Source: Desulfosediminicola ganghwensis (GTDB lineage Bacteria; Desulfobacterota; Desulfobulbia; Desulfobulbales; Desulfocapsaceae). From it: a DNA stretch of 64,000 bases. The translations under genes and the position numbers were made by a program. The notes beneath the pieces are model-generated. The model worked only from the letters and a program-made list of their open reading frames with translations, did not search any database and was not told the DNA's origin. The stretch is from positions 2,317,001 to 2,381,000 of the forward strand of contig NZ_CP050699.1 of assembly GCF_005116675.2 (NCBI RefSeq), written 5' to 3'. Positions 26,739 to 34,767 of this stretch are shown here, in pieces; the stretch's first letter is position 1; every line of letters starts with the position of its first letter.

Positions 26739-27758
26739 CTAAGCGTTGAGTCTGCTGTCAAGCGCGTCCCGCATACCGTCGCCGAACAGGTTGCAGGAGA
26801 GCACAATAAGCAAAATGGTTACACCGGGAACAACCGACATCAGCAGGTTGTCATGGAGGAATTGCTGACCGTTGGCAAGCATGCCCCCAAGACTCGGCAT
26901 CGGCGGCTGGATGCCAAGGCCAAGAAAAGACAGGCCTGCAATTACCAGGATGGTTTCACCGATTGAGAGACTGGCCATTACCAGAATTGGTGATATGCAG
27001 TTGGGAACTATGTGACGCGTGATAATGGCCGGGTTGGAGATACCAATAACCCGGGCAGCGGCAATGTAATCAGCCTCTTTTACCGTGAGCACCGAGCCGC
27101 GGATAATTCGGGCAAAAGCCATCAGGTTTGAAAGGCTGACAATCAGGATAAGTTTACCCACGCCGGTTCCCAGGGCAGCCATAATGGCAATAGCCAGCAG
27201 GATAAAAGGGATGGAATTCCAGATTTCCAGGGACCGCATGATGATTGAGTCGGTTCTGCCGCCGTAATAGCCGGCGATCAGACCGAGGAAGGTACCGATC
27301 AGGGTGTTGAGAATAACTGCGGTGATGCCAATGCCGAGAGCGACCCGGATACCGAACAGGGTGCGGGCAAAAATATCACGGCCGAGATCGTCAGTTCCCA
27401 GCCAGTGACTGCTGCTCATGCCCTGGGACAAGGCACCCCAATCCGTCTCAAGAGGGTCATGGGGGCTGACAAATGGTGCCAGCAGTGCGGCGTAAATGAG
27501 GATTATGAGTACCACCATGCCGAACATGGCGTTTTTGTTTTTTGAAAGTCTTTTCCACATCAGCTGGCCGGAGCTTTTTACTCTATTTGTAGCCATGCGC
27601 TGGTTACTCCTATTTATGGCATAGGCCATGAAGAGTGTAGCGGCTGTGAGGAGAGCGAAGAAACAATAGGAGATCAGATCCTGTCCGGCCTTGGGAGCGA
27701 AGCTCACCAGCAGGACAAAAGAAAAAAGAAAAAGATAAAAAGTTTTAACCCGCAGCAT
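26739..27758 (-). CDS. dppC: Peptide ABC transporter permease (DppC-type) with extended N-terminus
   Basis: A 339-residue permease of the OppC/DppC family. The BPD_transp_1 EAA loop reads DYIAAARVIGISNPAIITRHIVPNCISP near residue 237. The family N-terminus normally begins at about residue 55 (MATNRVKSSGQLMWKRL), but here about 54 extra residues contain two more hydrophobic segments (YLFLFSFVLLVSF and LISYCFFALLTAATLFMAY). AGGGGA upstream of 27758 supports the long start, and only eight bases separate it from dppB. The extension is odd for the family and unexplained. Confidence 0.85.
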   Translation of the reverse strand: MLRVKTFYLFLFSFVLLVSFAPKAGQDLISYCFFALLTAATLFMAYAINRSNQRMATNRVKSSGQLMWKRLSKNKNAMFGMVVLIILIYAALLAPFVSPHDPLETDWGALSQGMSSSHWLGTDDLGRDIFARTLFGIRVALGIGITAVILNTLIGTFLGLIAGYYGGRTDSIIMRSLEIWNSIPFILLAIAIMAALGTGVGKLILIVSLSNLMAFARIIRGSVLTVKEADYIAAARVIGISNPAIITRHIVPNCISPILVMASLSIGETILVIAGLSFLGLGIQPPMPSLGGMLANGQQFLHDNLLMSVVPGVTILLIVLSCNLFGDGMRDALDSRLNA

Positions 27759-27766
27759 AATATCCC

Positions 27767-28705
27767 CTATTCGTAACGCACCTGGGGATTGATTACCCCA
27801 TAGAAGAGATCAACGAGCAGGTTGACCAGTACATAAATGACCGAAAGAATCAGCACTGCCCCGAAGACCAGTGCTTCGTCGCGGCGAAAGATGGCGTTGA
27901 CAGCAAGCCTGCCTACTCCGGGCCAGGCAAAGACAGTTTCGGTGAGTACCGCACCGGCAAACAGTCGTGCCACCTGGTTACCGATATTGGTGGTAATTGG
28001 CATCAGAGCATTGCGGAAAGCATGCACCAGAATGACAGAGCTTTCCCTGACACCTTTGGCGCGGGCGGTGCGAATATAATCTTCGCGGATCACATCGAGC
28101 ATGGCCGAGCGGGTGATTCGGGTGGTGGAGGCCATCAGGGTAAAGGAGAGAACGAGCGCGGGAAGCAGCACGTGCCTGGCGCCATCGACGGTATAGATTG
28201 GGCCACCATACCCGGAAGCGGGCAGCCACTGGAGCTTTACGGCAAACAGATAGATAAGAAGAATACCGCTGAAAAATACCGGAATCGAGATGCCGAACAG
28301 CGCTGTGGTCATCGAGGCATAATCAAAAAACGAATTTCTTTTGATCGCTGAGACGATGCCTGCCGGAACGGAAACCACCACCGCCAGAAAGAGGGCGGAA
28401 AAGCCGAGCTCAAGAGTTGGTATCATACGCGACATCACCACTGAAATCACGTTATCGCGATAGTAGATGGAGTTCAATTCCCCGGTGAGGAAGTTCTGCA
28501 TCATCTTCAGGTATTGCACGATAAATGGTTGATCCAGAGCATATTTTTCCCGGGTCAGACGCAACAGTTCCTCGGTGGCACGGTCCCCCAGCAGGATCAT
28601 GGCCGGGTCACCCGGGGTGAGCTTTAAAATGGCGAAGATGATCACCGATATGGCAGCCAGTATCGGTATGAGCATCAAGAGTCGCCTGATGGTGTAGTTG
28701 AACAC
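27767..28705 (-). CDS. dppB: Peptide ABC transporter permease (DppB-type)
   Basis: A 312-residue permease. The N-terminal hallmark RRLLMLIPILAAISVIIFAI and LTPGDPAMILLGDRATEE are typical of OppB/DppB, and the EAA loop reads DYIRTARAKGVRESSVILVH near residue 206, followed by FAWPGVGRLAVNAIFRRD. It pairs with the dppC product to form the membrane channel. It is 102 bases downstream of the binding-protein gene, with a hairpin in between. Confidence 0.9.
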   Translation of the reverse strand: MFNYTIRRLLMLIPILAAISVIIFAILKLTPGDPAMILLGDRATEELLRLTREKYALDQPFIVQYLKMMQNFLTGELNSIYYRDNVISVVMSRMIPTLELGFSALFLAVVVSVPAGIVSAIKRNSFFDYASMTTALFGISIPVFFSGILLIYLFAVKLQWLPASGYGGPIYTVDGARHVLLPALVLSFTLMASTTRITRSAMLDVIREDYIRTARAKGVRESSVILVHAFRNALMPITTNIGNQVARLFAGAVLTETVFAWPGVGRLAVNAIFRRDEALVFGAVLILSVIYVLVNLLVDLFYGVINPQVRYE

Positions 28706-28752
28706 AGTGTTGTCCCTTGTGATTTCTTAATTGATTCTTGAAATCTTGATCT

Positions 28753-28784
28753 CTCCGGCGGGAAAAGTGAATATCCCGCCGGAG
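28753..28784 (-). other. Perfect hairpin between dppA and dppB
   Basis: CTCCGGCGGGA and TCCCGCCGGAG form an eleven-base-pair stem with a ten-base loop and no T-run. Located just after the dppA stop, it probably stabilises the upstream message or partially terminates, so that binding protein exceeds permease. A similar hairpin lies in the nucleoside operon (3334-3360). Confidence 0.6.
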
Positions 28785-28807
28785 TTACAGCAATTGCGCT
28801 CTGTTTG

Positions 28808-30352
28808 CTACTGAACGCTTACGTTACGTTTTTCGGTCACCAGGTGGAAATAATCCTGCGGGGAAGGCGCGAAGTCCTTCACCCGGTTGGAAGTGACTGC
28901 GGTAACGCTCTTGAAGACCAGCGGAATGTGCACATATTCCTGGGCCAGGGCGGTACGCATAACCTTTTTATACTGCTCACCACGCTCCGCGACGTCTACC
29001 AGTACGCGACCCTTGTCCAGCGCTGCGTCGATATCGGGGTTGGAGTATTTGGAAAAGTTCATGGAAGAACCGGTGTAGAAGATCTTGTAGGTCCAGCGAT
29101 CCGGATCGGGTACAGAACCCCAACCCATTACGTATATACCGAGATCGTTGCCCTTGAGGATCGGGAAGAGGGTACCCCACTCCAGAGATTCGACCTTGGC
29201 TTTGATGTCATATTTGCGAAGCTCGGTGGCAACTGCGGTGGCAATTTTGACCCGGAACGGGTTCTGGGAGGTGTAGATGGAGAACTCAAATCCTTTCGGC
29301 AACACTCCCTCTTGTCTCAACTCGTCAAAAAGGGCGGTGGCTTTTTGGGGATCATGCGGCAGGGCATGCTCTTTCATGTAGTTGGTGTCTTCAGGAACCA
29401 CACCGTTGGGTATCCAGGAGTAGGAACGTTCGCCAACGCCTTTCCAGATACCTTTGATGGCAGGCTCAAAAGGGACTGCATAGTAAACGGCCTGCCGGAA
29501 GCGCAGGTCGGAAAACGGTGCCTTGTTCACGCCAAAACCGAGGTAGGAGTTGGAAAGACCTGGGATGGTCATAACCTGCACGCGGTCGGAGCTTTCAAGA
29601 CGGGAAACATCCTGGGGCAGCAGCCGGTGGGCGATATCGATACCGCCGGACTCAACCTCGGCAGCCATAACTTCAGGCTTGGGGATAGGGCGGAAGATAA
29701 CCTTGTCGAGCTTTGGTTCAGTTAAGAAGTAGTCACTGTTTTTCTCGAGCACGATACGCTCATCGGGCAGCCACTCAACAAACTTGAAAGCACCGGTTCC
29801 AACCGGATGCTTGTCAAACTCATCCATGCCAACTTCAGTTACCAGTTTCTCAGGAATAATGCCTGAGGTGGCACTTCCCAAGGCGAGCATCAGCGGGGCA
29901 TACGGATCTTTCAGGTGCAGCTTTACGGTATAGTCGTCAACAACTTCCACGCTCTCGATCGGGGAGAAGAACTCCTTGCTTGGCGAGGCGTTGTCCGGGT
30001 TCATAATCGCTTCGATGGTGTACTTGACGTCTGCTGCGGTGAAATCCATACCGTTGTGAAACTTTACGCCTTTACGAAGCTTAAAGGTGTAGAGCTTGCC
30101 GTCCGGAGTGATATCCCAGCTCTCAGCCAGGGCTGGTGCCGGACTGGAAGGGCTCTCTTTAAAAGAAATGAGGGTGTCGAAAATGTTGCCGGCAAGTGCT
30201 TCACCAAATACACCGGGAATCAGGACCGGGTTGAGTTTCGCCGGTTCCTTGGCGATACCGATTGTCAGGGTGTTGTCGGCGGCCAGAGCATTAAAGCTGG
30301 CGCAGACCATCGCTGTCGATACTGCCAACGATACGAAAAGCTTTTTCATCAT
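28808..30352 (-). CDS. dppA: Peptide ABC transporter substrate-binding protein (DppA/OppA family)
   Basis: A 514-residue periplasmic binding protein of family 5. The signal peptide ends near SFNALA-ADNTLTIG. SBP_bac_5 landmarks are AESWDITPDGKLYTFKLRKGV, KFHNGMDFTAADVKYTIEAI, PVGTGAFKFVEW and KAPFSDLRFRQAVYYAV, with YAPLMLALGSATSGIIP. The family includes dipeptide, glutathione, nickel and opine binders, so the name dppA is only a class label. It is the first gene of a seven-gene operon that ends with a PuuD-like hydrolase, which hints at gamma-glutamyl or small-peptide uptake. Confidence 0.88.
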   Translation of the reverse strand: MMKKLFVSLAVSTAMVCASFNALAADNTLTIGIAKEPAKLNPVLIPGVFGEALAGNIFDTLISFKESPSSPAPALAESWDITPDGKLYTFKLRKGVKFHNGMDFTAADVKYTIEAIMNPDNASPSKEFFSPIESVEVVDDYTVKLHLKDPYAPLMLALGSATSGIIPEKLVTEVGMDEFDKHPVGTGAFKFVEWLPDERIVLEKNSDYFLTEPKLDKVIFRPIPKPEVMAAEVESGGIDIAHRLLPQDVSRLESSDRVQVMTIPGLSNSYLGFGVNKAPFSDLRFRQAVYYAVPFEPAIKGIWKGVGERSYSWIPNGVVPEDTNYMKEHALPHDPQKATALFDELRQEGVLPKGFEFSIYTSQNPFRVKIATAVATELRKYDIKAKVESLEWGTLFPILKGNDLGIYVMGWGSVPDPDRWTYKIFYTGSSMNFSKYSNPDIDAALDKGRVLVDVAERGEQYKKVMRTALAQEYVHIPLVFKSVTAVTSNRVKDFAPSPQDYFHLVTEKRNVSVQ

Positions 30353-30451
30353 TTCTCCTCCAAAGTTTGAAAAAATAACTACGGTTACATTTTATTCTCC
30401 TGGGATAACTTTGGTTACCTTATCGGAACTAGATGGAAATTGCGAATAAAA

Positions 30452-30481
30452 AACTTTTTCGATACATGTGCCGAAAAAGTT
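30452..30481. promoter_or_regulatory. Inverted repeat upstream of dppA, candidate operator
   Basis: AACTTTTTCG and CGAAAAAGTT form a perfect ten-base inverted repeat with a ten-base spacer, 100 bases upstream of the dppA start in the divergent gap before the heme-sensor gene. The two-fold symmetry with one helical turn between half-sites fits a dimeric HTH regulator such as the RpiR protein encoded in the operon. The link is inference. Confidence 0.45.
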
Positions 30482-30692
30482 TACGGGGCGGGCAGAATAG
30501 GTTGAAAAAAAACAGGTATTTAATTAAATGCTATACTTGACAGTTGTGATCCCACAAAATAGTATTGCAATAAAATTGTAATAAATTCGGACTAATAAGC
30601 TTTAATCGTTATGGCGTATGCCAGGTTGTCAGAAGCGCATATTCGTATATGCATTTGAGTTGCACTACCATTTTTCCCGAGGGGAATGGAGT

Positions 30693-31571
30693 ATGAGTAT
30701 CAGAGTACGGTTTATCTTGGTTATCGGCTGTCTTAGTCTGATTGCGACAGGTGCTTTTGCTTTCTTGAGTTACTCGTTCACTATTAACACAGCACTGGAC
30801 GAAGCACAGAAAAAGGGGGATATCGTATCGGCATTTTTGGAGTCATCCCTGGCTTTTTACAGGACTGAGCAGCGACCTCTTATCATGGATATGGTTGATA
30901 AAGAGCGCTTTCATCCGACCCTCATGTCCGGTTTTGCCATATCCCGGGGCGTGTGGGACGAGTTTAAGCAAAAGCTGCCGGGTTACCGGTTTAAACAGGC
31001 AACTGTAGACCCGCTCTATACTCCAAACAAGGCTGACATCGATGAAATCAGGCTTATTACCGATTTTAATGAAAATAAGAGTTTAGAGCGAAAATCAGGA
31101 ATAATGGAGAAAGATGGAGAGGATTTTTTCTATTATGCTCAGCCCATTGAGGTGAAAAAGGGCTGCCTTCGTTGTCATGGTAATCCTGCCGATGCACCTG
31201 AGGACCAGCGAAATATGTATGGCACGGAAAATGGCTACAATTGGGTCGCCGGCAGTGTGGTAGCCGCCTATGTGACCTATGTTCCAGTGCAAAACGCAAT
31301 TGATGATGCACGTAACTCGGCCATGACTCTCTTTGGTTATGGTGTGGCCGGAATCTTTGTGTTGTCGCTGGTAATCTGGTTTTTCTTTGAAAAAAAGGTG
31401 GTATTGCCAGTTAGGGCGTTGGAAAAGAGGGCCTCGGATATCAGTGTGGGTAAAAGGCTTGATGAGAAAATTGAAACTTCATCGGAAGATGAAATCGGCA
31501 AGCTCGCCAAGGCCTTGGAGAGAATGCGTATTAGTGTAGTGAAGTTAATTGAACGTCATAGCAGCAAGTAA
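30693..31571 (+). CDS. DUF3365 heme-binding membrane protein with HAMP domain
   Basis: A 292-residue membrane protein. The layout is TM helix (residues about 5-30), periplasmic DUF3365/Tll0287-like domain (about 31-210), second TM helix (GYGVAGIFVLSLVIWFFF near 226), HAMP domain (VVLPVRALEKRASDISVGKR) and a short C-terminal coil. The periplasmic part contains the c-type heme motif CLRCH. There is no kinase, receiver or methyl-accepting output domain, so any signal must go to another protein through the HAMP helix. GGAG supports the start over the earlier Met at 30618. It is divergent from dppA. Confidence 0.8.
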   Translation: MSIRVRFILVIGCLSLIATGAFAFLSYSFTINTALDEAQKKGDIVSAFLESSLAFYRTEQRPLIMDMVDKERFHPTLMSGFAISRGVWDEFKQKLPGYRFKQATVDPLYTPNKADIDEIRLITDFNENKSLERKSGIMEKDGEDFFYYAQPIEVKKGCLRCHGNPADAPEDQRNMYGTENGYNWVAGSVVAAYVTYVPVQNAIDDARNSAMTLFGYGVAGIFVLSLVIWFFFEKKVVLPVRALEKRASDISVGKRLDEKIETSSEDEIGKLAKALERMRISVVKLIERHSSK

Positions 31572-31636
31572 TCTCAGATACTGTATTTTTCAGCCAAAAC
31601 ACAAAAATTGATTACCCGCTGAAATCCGGTTCCAGG

Positions 31637-31671
31637 ATGTGAGGTGCGAGAGCGAGCGGGGAGGGGGAGAG
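31637..31671. repeat. Short GTGAGGTGCGAG-type tract
   Basis: This purine-rich sequence (GATGTGAGGTGCGAGAGCGAGC and onward) resembles the heptamer tract at 58353-58408, with repeated G-rich GTGAG/GCGAG units. It is degenerate and short. Such GTGAGGC-like tracts recur in intergenic DNA of Desulfobacterota-type genomes, but here it may be only low-complexity sequence. Confidence 0.3.
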
Positions 31672-31699
31672 GTTTAAGGCTGAGGATTGGTGGGAACCA

Positions 31700-31737
31700 G
31701 AAAACAAAAAAGGCGCTGCCGAACTATCGGTAGCGCC
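31700..31737 (-). terminator. Intrinsic terminator for the unknown gene at 31768
   Basis: Read on the minus strand, GGCGCTACCGA pairs with TCGGCAGCGCC (one G-T wobble, ten to eleven base pairs) around a short loop and is followed by a run of T (the A-tract at 31701-31711 on the plus strand). It is 31 bases beyond the stop codon of the minus-strand gene. Confidence 0.8.
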
Positions 31738-31767
31738 GATCCGGGTACCATTTTGATAATTACCTGA

Positions 31768-32217
31768 CTATTTGGTATCAACTGACAAATCCTGAGGTTT
31801 AAGGGTGCTGAGCAGCTCTTGTCTGTCTTCATTGCTGTCTATCTCGGCAAGGGCAGCCTCAATCACCTCCTGACGTGCGCTGTCGCTGTCATTTTGTAAC
31901 AGGCTGGCGTATGGTTCCATAGCCACAGCGGCGAAAGGGCCTACAAATTCGGCCAATTCCTCGGTAACTCGTCTAAGAAAGGCAGCTGGAGTGTGTTTTC
32001 CTGCTTCACTGCCGGACTCGCCAATGGCGAGAAAGTTGTGTGTCAATAACTGCTGTATCCCTTCCAGCCCTTCATTTTCAGCGACCATTGCCTGTCTGAT
32101 GATCTCGGACACGGTCCGCTTACCGTCTGCGAGTATAAAAAGCCTGCGAACTTTGCCATCCTTGATTGGAAGTGCTGTAAGTTCAATACATTTCCCGGGT
32201 ACTGATGATATATCCAT
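31768..32217 (-). CDS. Unknown protein with winged-helix-like N-terminus
   Basis: A 149-residue soluble acidic protein I do not recognise. The N-terminal 60 residues (ELTALPIKDGKVRRLFILAD, GKRTVSEIIRQAMVAENEGL) look like a small helix-turn-helix-like fold used in DUF4388/winged-helix proteins. The rest (RRVTEELAEFVGPFAAVAME) is reminiscent of DUF8082-type helical domains attached to kinases. No signal peptide or cysteine cluster. A strong terminator follows, and the gap to the next upstream minus-strand gene is 255 bases, so it may be a separate unit or the tail of the ATP-grasp operon. Domain matches are tentative. Confidence 0.5.
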   Translation of the reverse strand: MDISSVPGKCIELTALPIKDGKVRRLFILADGKRTVSEIIRQAMVAENEGLEGIQQLLTHNFLAIGESGSEAGKHTPAAFLRRVTEELAEFVGPFAAVAMEPYASLLQNDSDSARQEVIEAALAEIDSNEDRQELLSTLKPQDLSVDTK

Positions 32218-32472
32218 GGAATTACCCTTACGTGAGAAGATGCTGGACCGGCCAGACTGTGCCTGTCTATATACGGGTGAGCATTACTTCTACTATGTAA
32301 TAAGGCAGAGTAAAGGTCAAGATTAAATTTAGTAATAACAGGTATATAAGCTAGTCAAGTATGGCTGAAAGGGTTGAAAATACTGTTCTGGCGGCTGACT
32401 GAGGAAAACGTAAAAATGGACAATGTCATAATATGAAAATAGTGAGCCTCCTGGGTACCGCCGGCGGCCTCA

Positions 32473-33774
32473 TTATTCGGTTTCTGCGGTAGCTGTATCA
32501 GTAACAGGTTGATCTATGTTTTCTGTGTCCCGATCTGTCCCTTCATTTTCTGCCCTGCTGGTTTCGAGGCCCTGCTCAAGTTCTTCCAGGGACCGTTTAT
32601 GGCCGATATGAAAGAGGGCAAAACCGGGGCTGACAAACTGGTTTTGCGCTCTGCCGAGGATTGTACCGGCAACGGGTGAGTGGATGGCTACAGTGGTGTT
32701 ATCAAGCGGGTTGGAGATTTCTGCCAGCAATGCGCCTTTTTTCACAGATTCCCCGAGTTGTACCTTGTTGATCAGGATGCCGCCTGAATTGGAACGAACC
32801 CATTCACTCTCATAAAACACTGGCTGTGGGCTTGGCCAGAGGGTGATTTTATCTAGCATGCCAACAGATTGCAGAAAACTTCGAATTGAGCGCAGACCCA
32901 CCTCAACCTTATCTGTTTCAAGGCTCAGTGGTCCACCGATCTCCATAACAATAGTGGGGATTCCTGCATCTGTTGCTGCCCCACGGAGACTTCCTGCAGG
33001 AGCAACACTATGAAGTGCTGTAACGGCGCCGAATCCTGTTACCAGCTCAGCAACTTGTGGAACAGTGAGGTCAACTCTCAGTTGAGGCAGGTTTTCTCTA
33101 TAGAATGAACCAGTATGGAGATCGATGACCATATCGCCCCGCTGTACTATGGTGGTGAACAGACTGTGGGCAATACGGGACGGGTGTGAGCCTGATTCGT
33201 TACCGGGGAAATAGCGGTTCAGGTCTTTGCGGTCGCCCAGGTACCGTTCTTTTCGCCAGAATCCTTCAAGGTTGACGATTGGTACGCCAATTACAACTCC
33301 TTTCAGCCTCTTGGGGTTCAGCTCATGCAGGAAACGGCGGTTAATCTCAATGCCGTTGAGCTCGTCTCCATGGATCGCCGAAGTCATTACCAGTACGGGG
33401 CCGGGTTTAGCACCATTGACGACGATTACAGGTATCTCAATTCTTTTGCCGAGCGGTGATTGCAGAGAAGGCCATTCCAGAGTCCGGGTCGTGCCTGGGG
33501 CAACGGTGTGCCCGATGATTTCAAAAGGTTGAGCCTCTTTTACCTTAAACGTTTCAGCAAGATCCTGATGGACTTGATCGTCAGGTACCTGGACAGCAGC
33601 ACCCTCATCAACATCCTTTTCCGGCGTTTCTTGCTCTACAGGCTGCGTAGCCGGTTCAGTGATGGTGTCACTATGATCTTCGATGGTCTCTGTTGCGCGG
33701 GAAATTTCTACTCCCGAGCCCAACAAAAAGGCCCATATAAGAAAGCAACAGATCAGGTTTGAAGTGAATTTCAT
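32473..33774 (-). CDS. Periplasmic succinylglutamate desuccinylase/aspartoacylase-family protein
   Basis: A 433-residue secreted zinc carboxypeptidase-like protein. A signal peptide (SNLICCFLIWAFLLGSG) is followed by a Glu/Asp/Thr-rich linker to about residue 75. The AstE/M14 domain has the zinc motif SAIHGDELNG (near residue 128) and DLHTGSFYREN, followed by PTIVMEIGGPLS. The C-terminal part is a lipoyl-like barrel (INKVQLGESVKKGALLAEI, TVAIHSPVAGTI) common in this family, and the tail is acidic. Start 33774 is chosen because the signal peptide begins there. It is the last gene of an operon with an ATP-grasp ligase, a 7TM protein and a protease, so it probably trims a peptide or amide in the periplasm. 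Confidence 0.75.
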   Translation of the reverse strand: MKFTSNLICCFLIWAFLLGSGVEISRATETIEDHSDTITEPATQPVEQETPEKDVDEGAAVQVPDDQVHQDLAETFKVKEAQPFEIIGHTVAPGTTRTLEWPSLQSPLGKRIEIPVIVVNGAKPGPVLVMTSAIHGDELNGIEINRRFLHELNPKRLKGVVIGVPIVNLEGFWRKERYLGDRKDLNRYFPGNESGSHPSRIAHSLFTTIVQRGDMVIDLHTGSFYRENLPQLRVDLTVPQVAELVTGFGAVTALHSVAPAGSLRGAATDAGIPTIVMEIGGPLSLETDKVEVGLRSIRSFLQSVGMLDKITLWPSPQPVFYESEWVRSNSGGILINKVQLGESVKKGALLAEISNPLDNTTVAIHSPVAGTILGRAQNQFVSPGFALFHIGHKRSLEELEQGLETSRAENEGTDRDTENIDQPVTDTATAETE

Positions 33775-33808
33775 GGTTCTGATTGTTTCCTCGATGCCTT
33801 TTGTGTAG

Positions 33809-34765
33809 TTAAACTTTGGATAGATGCTCCATGGAATGTTCGGCACGTTCATGTGCACTGAGATTGGATATCACCAGGGACTGCATGGCATCGATGGCAT
33901 CGACCCTCGGTTGCAGGCCACTGCCGTTAGCTATCTGAATGGCGAGGCCTGGTCTGGCATTCAGTTCGAGTACCATTGGGCCCTTAAGTTTATCGAGTAC
34001 GATATCAACACCAAGATAACCGAGCGAAGTGATTTCATAACAACGTGATGCCAGCAATAGAAAGTCAGACCAGAGTGGTACCTCGAAGGTCTGCAGTGCA
34101 ACTCCCGTGTCAGGATGGTGGCTCACTGGCCGGTCAAACTGGACAGCACGCAGGGCCTGTCCGGTTTGTAAGTCGAGCCCGACTCCAACCGCACCTTGAT
34201 GCAGGTTTGCTTTTCCGTCTGATGCCTTGGTCGAGAGCCTGGTCATGGCCATCACCGGAAAGCCTTTATAGACGATGATGCGAATGTCGGGCACTCCCTG
34301 GAAAGAGAATCCGTCAAATGTATCAGAGAAATGGACCATTTCCTCTATCATTGCTACATCGTTGGCTCCACCAAGACTGTAGAGGCCGCTGAGAATGTTT
34401 GAGGAATGGCGCTGGAGCGAGCGGAGCCCGATAGTTTCGCCGCTCGCTTTGGTATACTCTCCGTCTGTATGGGAAGAGACCACAAGAATTCCTTTGCCGC
34501 CACTCCCCTTGGCAGGTTTGATGACGAAGGCCTGGTGTTTTTGCAGGAAATCTTCAAGTTCACGGATATTACCCTGGTGATGGACGACACCAAGCAGCTT
34601 GGGTGCTGAAATACCTGCCTTGGCGAGGATTTCTTTAGTCTTAACTTTATTGTCGACCAGCGGGTAGAGGCTGCGGCGATTGTTTCTGGCGATCAGCTGA
34701 ACATTTCGGCCGTTCATGCCGACCACACCAGCTTTGCGTAATTTTGCAGGTGAAACAAAAAACAT
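33809..34765 (-). CDS. RimK-like ATP-grasp ligase
   Basis: A 318-residue cytoplasmic ATP-grasp enzyme of the alpha-L-glutamate ligase-like (RimK-like) group. ATP-binding motifs are FVIKPAKGSGGKGILVVSS (near residue 96) and the metal-binding VLELNARPGLAIQIAN near residue 272. RimK-type enzymes add glutamate or another amino acid to a carboxylate, on proteins or on small molecules. Two bases separate it from the 7TM gene upstream, so the two are coupled. The acceptor is unknown. This subgroup is known to sit next to inactive transglutaminase-7TM and retropepsin-like genes, which is what is seen here. Confidence 0.78.
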   Translation of the reverse strand: MFFVSPAKLRKAGVVGMNGRNVQLIARNNRRSLYPLVDNKVKTKEILAKAGISAPKLLGVVHHQGNIRELEDFLQKHQAFVIKPAKGSGGKGILVVSSHTDGEYTKASGETIGLRSLQRHSSNILSGLYSLGGANDVAMIEEMVHFSDTFDGFSFQGVPDIRIIVYKGFPVMAMTRLSTKASDGKANLHQGAVGVGLDLQTGQALRAVQFDRPVSHHPDTGVALQTFEVPLWSDFLLLASRCYEITSLGYLGVDIVLDKLKGPMVLELNARPGLAIQIANGSGLQPRVDAIDAMQSLVISNLSAHERAEHSMEHLSKV

Positions 34766-34767
34766 GG

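Noticed and set aside
28805-29725. A 306-codon plus-strand open frame antisense to the dppA gene.
   Set aside because: The family-5 binding-protein motifs on the minus strand are unambiguous and the antisense frame has low-complexity composition.
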